Shown here: positions 37,901 to 49,900 of the stretch, in pieces | Position numbering within the stretch: the first letter of the stretch is position 1 | Layout of the letters: each line of letters begins with the position of its first letter | Origin: Sclerurus mexicanus | Lineage: Eukaryota; Chordata; Aves; Passeriformes; Furnariidae | DNA length: 64,000 bases | Direction of reading: 5' to 3' | NCBI GenBank assembly: GCA_013396755.1 | Contig: VWZF01005765.1 | Span: 104,171 to 168,170, forward strand | The notes under the pieces: model-generated | What the model saw: the letters and a program-made list of their open reading frames with translations, nothing else | What the model was told of the DNA's origin: nothing | The model's database searches: none | Program-made: the position numbers and the translations under genes

Positions 37901-40900
37901 TCAGGGCACATGAATGTTCCACTGAACTGCACTTGCCTCCCTGCTGAAAACCCCCTGGAGTGTGGACAGTCTGATGTGCAACTGCCCTGCTCTGTGGCTG
38001 TGATGGGAAGCCCCTCTGCCTCCATTTCCTGCCATGTTTTCCCTTGAATCGGGTGCAGCTTGAGCAGTGAGAGAGATTTGGGGGAGAGAATTGTTTTGAG
38101 ATGGAAGATGGTTAGAAGGACTAATGTTCCTATTTTATTGACCAAATTTATGCTTACACTGCATTTCTAATTCATGGACATTGGACATTTTACATTTACA
38201 GACAGTAGTGAATTCCTTGCCGATGACTGCAGTATAATTGCTGGTGGAAGCCTTGTTGGTTGGCATCCTGATTCTGCTGCTGTGTTATGGAGGAGGATCT
38301 TGGGGATTCTCGGAGATGTGAACAATATACAGTCACCTAAAATCCATGCAAAAGTTTTTGGGTACCTTTATGGGCTGTGGTATAAACTTGCAAAGGTATG
38401 TGATGCTTACAGGTAATACTAATGACTTTTCTTGTAAAAATGATTAATATTATTAAATATGATTCAGCATTAGCATTTGGAGCATAAGCAGGGCATGGGA
38501 GTGTTCTGTCATAAACTGATGAAACTGATTCTGTTTCGTTTCCAGTAGCTAACCCCAATAGAGAATGATCCTGTCCAGTGACAAGAGAATTTAAATGGTT
38601 CATTTAAATGGGGTGAGGAAAAAGTAGCGAAGAAAATACAAGTATAGAACAGAGTACCACAGATGTTGGTATTTGTATGAAGGCCCATGCTGTGACCCAA
38701 ACGGGTAACATTTGCTTCAGCCAGGGAGCAGCACCATAGAAAAGCTTTCCAGCTTTGGCTGAAGCAGGCACTCTATATAGTGCAGAGTGTAGTGCCTGAA
38801 CATAAATAAAATAAGATTTTAAAGTAATAGGATGAAATAAAGAGCATTGGAAAAGTAAGCTGTCAGTTCTCTTAACACTCTTCTTTTAAAACCATCAGAT
38901 ACGGGACAACCTTGCTATCAGCGTGGACAATCAGTCGACTCCCTCTCCTCCCATCCTAATCCCTCCTCTCAGGATATTTGCATCGTGGCTGTTCAAGGTA
39001 AGCTAGCTCTGAAATTCTCACTCGTTAGTGTTTTCTGGTATGTGTTATGTTGTTTTTAATGTTTGCAATCACTGCCGGGTAAGATGACAAATACCCTCCA
39101 GAGGCTCTTTGGACCCCAATGTGTGTTTATAAACACACGGAGCAGAGCTGCTTTATGGCAGAGCTGCTGGAGGTGCAGCTGTGTGTCCGCTGAGCCCAGT
39201 GTGTGTGTCTGCAGGCAGCCACGCTGCCCACCGAGTACAAGGAGGGCAAGCTGCAGGCCTTCCGGCTGCTCTGTGCCATGATGACCCGGCGCCAGGACGT
39301 GCTGCCCAACTCCGACTTCCTGGTCCACTTCTACTTCGTGATGCGCCTCGGCTTGACAAGTGAAGACCAGGTACAGCTTTACTTGATAAAGAACGTCCTG
39401 TGTTGTTGCCCTTTGGAATGCCATGTGCCGTTGCTTGCAAGGACATCCTCAAAACCAGCATTAGAATTAATGATGTCCCTTCCAGACCTTTCCTCTTCAA
39501 GAGGATTCCTTCAGGGAATATTTAGAAGGGTCACCCCAGCTCTCCTGAGCTGGTGCCAAGGGGTCTGAAGGGAGAACTGAGACAGAAGGTTATTGTACCA
39601 CTGTAACCAAGAGGTGATGCCAAAACGTTCTACTTCTGTGCATAAATGTTGTTCCAGGTTCCCGTGCTCTGGGTTGGCATTATGAATAAAGTATTCAGTG
39701 TGAGGTGAGGAAAAGACTTAATTTGTTGAGCTGTCAGGTAATTATTGGGCCACAGAAACAGCTCAATGCTCATAAAAACTATAAGAATTACTCTTTAGAT
39801 AAAATAGTATCTACAAGCATTTCCATGTTTTTATAGCTGTAGGAGTAAGAGCAGAGCTGAAGCTGTGCTGGGGATGGCAGCAGAGGGCATGGGGACCCCT
39901 TGGGAAATCCTGGGAATTATTGCTGATGCCTTTAGGAAACCAGACAGGTTTGGTTATTTCTGAGATGGAAGAGAGAAAGAATGAATTGTTACCAGACTCT
40001 TGCCCCTCAGTTGCCCTCCTGAAACGTTAGAATGTTTGGAAAAATCTTCCTTTTAAACAGAGAAGAATAGAAAGGAGAGGGTTTTCATCTGGAAAATCCC
40101 AGGCGGCCTTGCTGCTGCTGCAACTTAGTTAAAAAGCCATCAGTATTGGCCGTTTCTAAAGCACAAATGGGAAAATGGAAGTGTAGTGGGAACTCCCCTT
40201 TTTGGCAGGCTCAGTGTGTCACCTGAGAGGAACCAACACTCATTCCACTTTCATCTCACTCCTGCCAGATGCAGCAGGGTCCCCTCAGTCCCTACAGGGG
40301 ACTGGTAACACCTGCTGGGATCAGACCCCTGAACTTCAGAACCCCACAGCAATAAATCCTCTCATGCAAACCGCACCAAACCGTACAGAGGTGCAACCTG
40401 GGAGCCGGAGGAGGGGGTGCAGTGGCGGCAGCCTCGACCCTGCACGGTGCTCCAGGGTTTCCCTGATATTTGGCAGCTCCCACACGGCACATCACTCGGG
40501 TTTCCCGGATATTTTTTGCTGCTGCTCTTTGTTCTCGGTTCTCGCTGGGGTTTGCTGTGTTGCCTCTTGGTGGCACACTTGACCACAGGTTTGCTCATGT
40601 GTGGCTGACCTTCCCGTTTTGTTTTCCTGAGCTGTGGAGCCGGGTGAGGTGTGAACTCAGTGCCTTGGAGCAACCTGTTAATTTGAAGCAGGATCCTTAC
40701 ACCCACACCTGTATTTCCAGGATGATTGGCACCAAGGTGCTTGCTGGGTGCTGAGACTGGCGGGACCCTTTTTTATCAGAGGGCGCAGAATCACAGGATG
40801 TAGGATTGCTGGAATATGGATCCTAGCATGGTTTCCAGGATTTCAGTTAGTGCAAACCAGAATAAACTTGGATGCAGATATTTTAGCACAGAAGGGTTTT

Positions 40901-43900
40901 GTTTACTAAGCACAGACATAAGTTCCTCACTTTTAAGGAATATCCACAGAAGGAAAGGGAGGAGGCATCTCTCATGGGGGATTTTTCCTTCTGTATGAAT
41001 CACTAATGCAACTTTTAGCATTTATGTGAGAAACCACAGACAGACCAGCTCTGGGAAATCATCTTGGCTACTCAGAAGAGTTCTTAGGTGGCTACATAAT
41101 CATAAATATTACAGTCAGAAACCTCTTTGACCTGAATATGATTTTCAATATTTTGTTTTGCATCAGAAATGGCTTTTTAAATATATTTCTCTTTTTATTC
41201 CTCCCTTTAAAGGCTTGAGTGTAGGAGATTTTTGCTGGGTTATGTAGTTTTTGGTGTTGATAGAAAAACAAAATAATTCATTTTTGAGTATGTTATTAAT
41301 GAATACAGTGTTATTCCCAGCAAGTGCAGCCTAACTTTGCAGCCTGGCTCAGGGGGTACTGAAAAGAGCAGTGTGAGGGTGTATTTTATAGAAGGCTCCC
41401 GTGGCACTCCGAGTTCAGGATGTAGCAATTAGTTCAGCAGAGGAGACAGCGGGGTAATGAGCTGCAGCTAATTTGTCCATGTGGAAGTGTCTAACAACAA
41501 ACATTTCTGGAGAAGTGAGCAATTCTCTGCAAGAATTGCGTCACCTTTCCAGGTGGGAGAAGCCATTGCATCATTGTCAGCCTGATCTGGCCCTGGGATT
41601 GCCTCCAGCCTGGGAGGGGCCCGAGGTCAGGGGGCAGGGGACCATCTGTGGGTGGTGCTTCCCTCCTGCACTGCTCCACACAGTGGCATTGCTCTGCTGC
41701 TGGAGTGAGCCAGGAATTTTCCCTAGTTTCTAATGAATGAAGCTCACTTTGGTGCAGAGCCTTCCCTCCCTGACCTCCTGCAGGAAGGAGGGTGGATGTT
41801 CACTGCCACGTTTGGCGTTAGTGGAGGTTGGTTACCTAGAGCTGTTTCAATTCCTCAGCTGCGTTATTGGAATTCAGGAAATGTTCCTGGGGTGTAGTTT
41901 TTAGGGATGCTGTGGGATAGCCTGTTGCACTTTGGGTAGGCATAGCTGCCTTCTGCTGCCAGGTGCGCCTGATGGTTGGAAAATTCCCATTCCAGTGATT
42001 AGAACTATTGGTGTCTTTTGATTTGGACAACAAACATGTCTCTTTAAATTAACCCAAAGTCTAACACTGCAATGCACAAATTTTACAAATGCCTGAACTG
42101 GAAAAGGAAATGTGTTTTATTATTGCTTCTGACTGCTTACTGTAGCAGTAATTTTTTTTTGTTTCATTCACCTGAAGAAGTCCCTAAGCATCTCCTTGCT
42201 CCATAGCTTCCTTCTCTTTGCTGAAGAACAAAAGCACCAAAACACAATCCCAAAAAGCTACAAACACTGCTCAGTCCCCTTGTCAGATAATTGTGATTCC
42301 TCAGGTCTGGTCCCTCTGGTACTTAAATAATCCTTTGAGATTGCTGGTGGTTTTCTCCTAATAATTCTGTAGATTTTTGTGGCACTGTCTTATTTCTGTC
42401 TAAATTTCTGCTCTTAGTTTGAGAGGAGAATGTGGTGCAGGGTTGATGCTTGCCTTGTAGGGACTCTGTAAAAGAGGTGGCAGGTTGTCAATCTCTCTTC
42501 AAGTTTCAAACCCTCAGCTATTGTGTCCTTTTTTTTTTTTTAGCCAGTCTCACCCTGCTGTCGGGGTGAGCATCTCCACTGTGCCTGGTGTCACCTGTCA
42601 CCAACACCGCGGTGTCACCCAGTACACACAGGTTACCTCCAAAGTGAGTAAACGGGTCAGTTGTAGCCCTGACTTTGGAAGTGAGTTCAAATAAATTTAA
42701 TAAATGTACTGTCACACTTACTTGCCAGGGTATCTTTGGAATAGGGTGCTTACATATTTAAGGAACATAATACAAGGTAGAGACTTCAGAGATTCTCTGT
42801 GCGAAGGACGGTGACAATGAACAGGCAGGGATGGAGACTGTGTGGGGACTTTTTTGGTGCAGTGATGTGAAGGGCAGAAGAAACTTTAAATATGGAAGCA
42901 GAGAAACCCAGCCCAAATCAAACATTGCTGGCAGATGTCCTGGGTGATTAAATGTCAGCACATGCAGCAGACCTACTCCCAGAGCCCTGCCTGGCTACAG
43001 CCAGGACACTTAACAGCTTTGTTTGTAGCTGCATTCCGTTTAGTAGTGAAAGGGTGGTGTGGATGAAATACTCTGTCAGTAGAGATGGCGATGTACCAGT
43101 GGATGTTACCTGCCTCTTTATTTGTTTAAAATGCACTGGTGGTAATTCTGGAAAGGAAGCTGCAGCAGCTTATGTAGAAACACTATCTGGAGCTCTTGGG
43201 GTGGGAAATGGCTAATTCATAATAGGAAGCATATTCAGTAGAGCTGCTACTGGAGAAGCTGTATTAATTAGTTTGTATTATTGGTCTGATGTTTAAAAAA
43301 GAAATGTTTTGGGGCTTTTATATCTTTCTGTACAGTTGTTGCTCAGCAGTAGGGAGCAATGTACAGCTTATAGGCTGTCACTGGGACCTGTAGTAACCTT
43401 ATAAAGCTACAATAAATGAGTACCTTTTCTTTTCCCCTGTGGAACAGGTACTTCTTGCCTGGATTTTTGCCTTATGGCGTTGCACATGAGGACCCTTAGT
43501 TGTACAAAAACCAGAAAGCTGTTTAGGTTCTTTCCCAGACTGCCATTTAAAAGGAAATAATCTTAATATAGTCTATTAAGGCTTAAATTCCCCTATTTTA
43601 GCTTCTTGAAATTTTCTTCCAATGACTACCATGATTTTCTCCCTCTTTTAATCCCCCCCTTATCTCATTTTCTGTAGAAAATTTGCCTGTGTGCCCCCAT
43701 TATGTGCTTTTGAGTGCTTTGAAAAAGTGTTAACAGACAGCATGTTTCCAGTAGGGACAAACAAAAGTCCAAATGCCAGGGTCTCACAGGAACTCTCACA
43801 TCCCGCTCTGCTCACCCCGAGCAGGGGAAGTGCTGGAGAAAATAGCTGGAAGATGGACTGGAAGCAAGGGGGAGCCAGGCCATGCCGACTGTAGGAGCTG

Positions 43901-46900
43901 CGCATTTCAGAACCATTTTGGTAGTTCTGCTCTTTTCTATTTATTTTGCTTGAATACGTTTGCCCTTTCTAAAATGCTTCCATCCTGCCCAAATTCCTGT
44001 TTTGTGGTCGGTGTTCTGTCTGTCAGAGTTTGGAGCTGTCCTGCCACAGGCGTTTGGGAGAGATGTGTGTGGTGACACAAAGTCCTCTCTATGTTTCAGG
44101 CAGCACTGTGGCCTTGGCACGCACACCTCTGTCCCTGTATCCAGTGGGTGCTCAGGAATTGCTCTCTTAGTGTGCATAAACCAAAATGTTTCTTTCAGTC
44201 CTTGATTCCAATGGCCTCCTCCTTTGTGGATGTATCAAACATACTTTAAAAGGGAAGAAACTTGAAAACTCCCCCTGTTGTGTTCCAGCCTCGAGGGACT
44301 TAAGCAAATGTAACTCCTTTGGAGGTCAGGTGCTAACTGGCACCTCGAAGCAGACTTTTCTGATAAGATAATCCTGGGTTTCCTGAGGTTGTCAAAACAC
44401 TTCATGAATTTTTATTGGAGCTTAACGTTTGAGAAGTTAACTCTTGCCTAAAATGTAGTGGTAGGTAGGAATACTGGGAGTAAATAAATGGAAGTGTTTG
44501 TTCCTTTAAAGTAAGAAAAGGAAAAGGAAGGATTTACCACTTAAGTCTTGTGTAAATTAATAATCTTTCCCGTGCTGTAAATCTCAGCTGCTAATGAGGT
44601 GTCTCTCAGTGAGGAACAGAGTGAACTTTCAGTGAAAAATCCATGTTGTTCCTGTTGAGGGACAATTGGAAACGTGAGGAAGGCAGCTGGCAGGCTATTT
44701 GGTTACACCTGTAATCTGCAAAAGCTTGAAAAAAATTAGGTGAAGAATATTTTTGCAATTGACCTTTCAGTGAACTTGCATAAATTTATTTTGCTTACTC
44801 AGTGGATGTTTATGACCTTATAATTTGGATTACTAGATTAACCTATACTGAAATATGATGCCATTTATAGGGTTAATGCATTTGAGAAGGACACGCATGT
44901 GCTTGCCCCTTCCTCTCCCCTCCTCCCCAGCTTTAACACTACAGAGCATCATTTTGAATTGAAATAGTCCATAATGGTCCTTTTTTTCACTTTTCTTTAA
45001 CAACATGAACACTAAATTATAGCTGTGCAATTATGTAAACAATGGAAATGCTTCCAGAATGAATACTTCCTTTTAAATTTTCATTTTGTGTAATTGCTGA
45101 AAGGTTTGGAGCCATAATAAACCAAAATGATTTTACACATTTATCGTTCTAAAGGTCAATTATGAAAGAAGTAAAGAAACAACACTGTGCAGAATGAGTA
45201 AACCAATTTCCACGGCCATCACCATATGTTTTTCTTATGGCTTGTGTTTTCCAGTTGCTGTGTACATAGCATTCAATTAAAGTGATTCATTGACTAGGCT
45301 GGAGCTGCTGCCCAGAGTTTACATTTCCAGACCCGTGCTCGGGAGGGAGGGAAGGAAGCGACTCCGCTCTGTTTGAGTTACCTGATTTTGCAGTATCACT
45401 GATAGCACAGATGTTCTCGTTCCCTCGCGCTCTCACAAGCCTTACTTTGCTGATAAGCTCCCAAAGCTACTGAATTACTGCCTGAAATCCTGTTTTATTG
45501 TGAGCTGGGCTGTGTAGGGAAGTGTGCAGATTGGGAAAGGGGAGAAAACCTGGCAGGATTACCTGTGAGCTCCGTCCTGGGGTGGCTCTGTCCATCCTCT
45601 GTGCAGTCACATCAAGCAGGAGGACAATTCCATAGCCAGAATATATTTTACCTTGTCTTAGTTTAAGTGAAGTCACTCGGACCATCCCAGGTGAACACCG
45701 AAATGCCTGAGATGAGCCACGGCAGTGGGAACAGCCTCCCGGGGCGGGTCTGTCCAGGCCCTGGGGTCAGTGGGTGCCTCTGAGCAGCTCTGTGTGTGTA
45801 TCACAGCATAGAGCCTACGCTGGGAATTCAGAGCAAAACTGAAGATTGGTTCAGTAGCTTTTCAAAGGTTTCTTACTATGGAAAATGATTTTTTCTCTTT
45901 TTTTAGTATCAGTAGTATATCTCATAACAGCGACTCTTCCATTCCTCCAGCCTTTTGGAATGTGTGTGTTGTCTCAGCATTCATACAGTAAAGGAACAGT
46001 TGTGTGATTCTGCCTTTCTCCTCATATTGGAAGTGTTGCGTCCAGGGACCAGAGTCCAGAGGCTCCGATTGTTACTCTGTGTAACAGATGGGGTGAGGGC
46101 AGGAGTTAATGCAGTTGTTGGGAGCAGGTCCCTGTGCTTCCGCCGCTGTTCTCTCCACGGCCAGGGCTCCTTTATCGTGGCACATGTCACCAGACACGTG
46201 CTCCCATCTGCTGCCCCTGATTAGGGACAGCCCCGCGCTGTACCTGGCCCTGTTGGACAGGTGTGGTTGTGCCGACCAGCCCCTTAATTGTAAAAAGGTG
46301 GGTCCTTTGTTCTGCTCCGACTGTGAGTTTACCACTGGCTTTATGAGCTGCTGCATCCATCTGCTCTGCGTTCTCAATGTTTGCATTGACCCATATTGAC
46401 TGAAAAGGTATCAAAGGAAGTGATTAAAACTAGTTTAAACATTAACTCGAGTGGCATTTTAGCTTATTCAGGAAAGCGAAAGCATTATCTGCTATTACAT
46501 TTAAAACTAATACTATTTATTTAAAATATAAAGCAGTTACTTCATCAGATGTTGGTGTTGAAAACACATAGCGGAAAACTAAATAGGGGATGTGCAGGTG
46601 TTTGGCAGGGCTTTGATGAAAATAGTGGTGATGTTAAAGCATCTCTCCATTTAGAGAAAATTGGGTTTGTCAGCTTCAGCTTCTGCTGTAGAAATTGAGC
46701 ATGTGAACACATTCTGGGACTCTTAGGTTCAGACCTTCTTTAACACATCATAAAACCAGTAAGGATAGACATGGAAAAGCATTTTCCTTTGCAGCTTTCC
46801 TTCAGAATTTTATGGAGTGAAAACCAATTTTCTACTCAGTATAGAAATAGCTTGATCTAACTTTTCAGCAAATACAATGTTGCAGGTAAGGATTATGTAG

Positions 46901-49900
46901 ATTTATGCCTAATTTTTTAAACCTGCTGAAAGCTTGCAGGAAGGAAATCTTAACTCAGATACAGGAACTTTGCTCTGATTTGGAGAGACTGTGAGGACTT
47001 GAAATGTGGAAGGATTAGGGTTGAAATGCTTATCTGGGCAGTGCTGTGTGTCACAGGGTGATGACGAGCAGAGCTGGAAGTGCTGGTCTGTTCCTTCAGG
47101 GCACAGGGAGCAGGTGTTGGGGTCAGCTCTTGTTCTGGTGGCACAGCATTTTGAGTGAAGCGATTTAGGAACTCATTCTTTTGGAGTGTTGCAATGCCTC
47201 ATCTTAAATCCGTTAAAGTTTTGGATGTTTTGAATCCAAAATCTTATTTAAGAGAATGGTTGTGCTTAGGCACAGAGAGACATGAGTGTGTGGTTTGGGT
47301 TTTTAAGAGGAATTTAAGAGTACAAATCTTAACCAAAATACCAAATGTACTTTTCCACTCTGTGCATCTGGAGCAGAAGGTGGTGGTTATGTGAGAACAC
47401 ACAGTGCCATGGTACTCTGTGAATTTAGTGTGGGACTGGTGAACCTCAAAGTTAAATCTTCTCAAACTCTCCCTTTTGCTTTTGGGCTCTTTTTGTGGTT
47501 GATGGTTTGGGGTTTTTGTTTTTGTTTTTTTTTTTTGCTTATTTCTTGTCACACAGGTAACTTCTCTTGCAGGATATCCTAAACACCGTCATAAAGCACT
47601 GCCCACCTTGGTTTTTCTTCCTGGGCTTACCTGGGTTCACGATGCTGATCGGAGACTTCATCGCGGCGGCGGCGCGGGTCCTGCGCGCGGACACGCTGGA
47701 GGTGAGCCCTGGGGACGCACCGGCTAACGAGCTCCAGCAGGAGCTGCTGCCTTATTACTGCCGCACGAACGGGCTCTTGGGGCGGATACCACGGCAGCTG
47801 GGGTGGGAAATTGTGGGACAGGGCCACACACTGCTCTTGCAAAGGTGTTTCATCAAAAGGCCAAGGCGTGAGGAACCCTCTCCTGGCTGGTGTTGCCGCG
47901 CGCTCGGAGCAGCACTGGGGCTTCGTAACCTCCTCAGCTTTATTTCAGTGAGCAAACATTGAAAATAGGGAACTCTTTGGGTAATGCAGGATTCCTGACT
48001 AAATGTCAACGCTGATAGAAATGTGGCTCTGAATGATTAAATTATTGAAGGACAAGTAAAATAGCAAATCAATGGCAGGTTGCAAAAATAAGGGTAAAGG
48101 TCTGGTAGTCCTGGGAAAAAGAGGACAGCTTTGTTGCACGTGAATCACCAGCTCAGAGGAGACCGTTCTGTCTGTTTTGGCCCAGGGCTTTTGCTACTGC
48201 TCTTGACATTTGTGTGGCTGAGTGGGTGGCCCTGCACAGGGCCACAGCCCTCTCCTGTTTCAGCAGAGCTGGAATGGTGAGCCCAGCCATGCTTTTTCCA
48301 TCGGCCCTCAAAGAGTTTGATCAGCCTGATCATTGATCCAAAGCTTAAAGTGCTAATAAAAAATGAACACTCAACTTTCCGTGGAAAAAACAAACGAAAA
48401 CATCACCTTCCATTTCTCCTACAAGCATGAGACTGGGTATGTTGTATTTTCCACTTTGTGTCCTCGTTAATGTGTTTCTAGTTTGTGCCACAGTGCTTTT
48501 GATGGTTTTATTGAAGTAGGGATCTCTCTACACACTGGTATCATCTATGCAGTTAGTGCATTGTGCACTCTCTGTGTCACAAGATCACATCATAGCAGTG
48601 CTGGATTAGTGCTTCAGCCTCTCAACTTCGCTTTTCTTTAGGTGGTTCTGTACTTTCAGCTGACACCAAATGGCTGATTGTTGTATTGGGTAATGACAGA
48701 GGAAGTATTAAAGATGTAGAATGTGCTCAGGAGCGGGGCCAGGTGCTGGAGGAGCAGCTCAGCCTTACAGAGAGAGCAGAGCAGCACAGCGGCAGGAAGG
48801 TGTGTGTTAGTCACTGCTTTAATACAGCTTTTGCTGGAGTTGTAAAGAAAAAGCTCCTGGGACATGTTTCCTGGGACTGCTTTGTGAATCCAGCACACTG
48901 GCCTCAGAGCTGATGGCATCTTCATGTGTGAAGGTTTGTCTCATGAATGTTTCTCTTTACTTGCCCCTCGTTAGGCTCCCCGTTCTGAAGCTCACACCAT
49001 CCTTGGTGCTCTTGTGTGCTTTCCAAATACCTACCAAGAAATCCCACGGTCGGGGCCTGTTTCAGAAGCCGGAGAGATCAGCACAGGAACTGCAGATGTG
49101 AAGGTAAAGCCCCATTTCACTGTAAATCCTTAGGTAACCTATCCTTTTTTTATTATTCAGTTACTTAATCTTACTGTGTGTTTTTAGTTAAAAAATGAAC
49201 CCCTACTTCTCCTCAAACCCCACAACTGCACATTACATGTGCTTGTTTGATGGGCAGTCCTTTGCTTAACATGTGCCATGAAGTTAACAAAGCTTAGGTA
49301 CTGCAAATTCCAGTTTGGTTTTTCAAGAAGAGTGAGCTGGCTGTGATCAAATGCCATGTTTTCTAGCCAGATGCCTGTCAGGCCAATTCATTAAATGGTG
49401 TAGGTGGTATCTAAAATGTTCATTAGCTCATCCTGTAAGAGATATGAGAGGTGTGTAAGGGGAGAGATTTTTTTGTCTTATTGCTATTTCAGTAATATAT
49501 TACGGAGATTCCTCTGTTGGAACCATAATCTTGTGGGAGTGTGTTTTCCCTGAGAATTAATTCCAGTGGGACACCTTGAGACATGAATTGCTTTGTGGCA
49601 TGGAAAGCTTTGTAATTTAATGACCTTCACAACAACAGTCTTGTAGAGGAAAAAAATCCCACCCCTCCTCCCCAAAGACACAGCAAAGGTGACAAGGCAC
49701 ATCACTTGCAGGTGAGACCTGCCCAGATGGTTGCCCTCACACAAACCTCTGTTGCTTTTGATAAACTTGTGGCACCACGGTGATCCACTGCTCAAAATTA
49801 GGGCTAGCTGGGGAGGAATGTCTGAATTCCTCACACGGCCTGAGCAGGTAGAACCAGAGGAATGCAGGAATCCCTTTGCCCATTCTTGCTTTCATTGTCG

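Noticed and set aside
40190..40780. Possible solo LTR in intron 23
   Set aside because: T-rich flanks resemble a target-site duplication, but no TG...CA ends could be placed. Kept only as a low-interest compositional observation.
48642..48800. Open segment with AG and GT borders in intron 24 (contains LIVVLGNDRGSIKDVE)
   Set aside because: Its open frame starts in phase 1 and the donor does not restore phase 0, so it cannot join exons 24 and 25 in frame.
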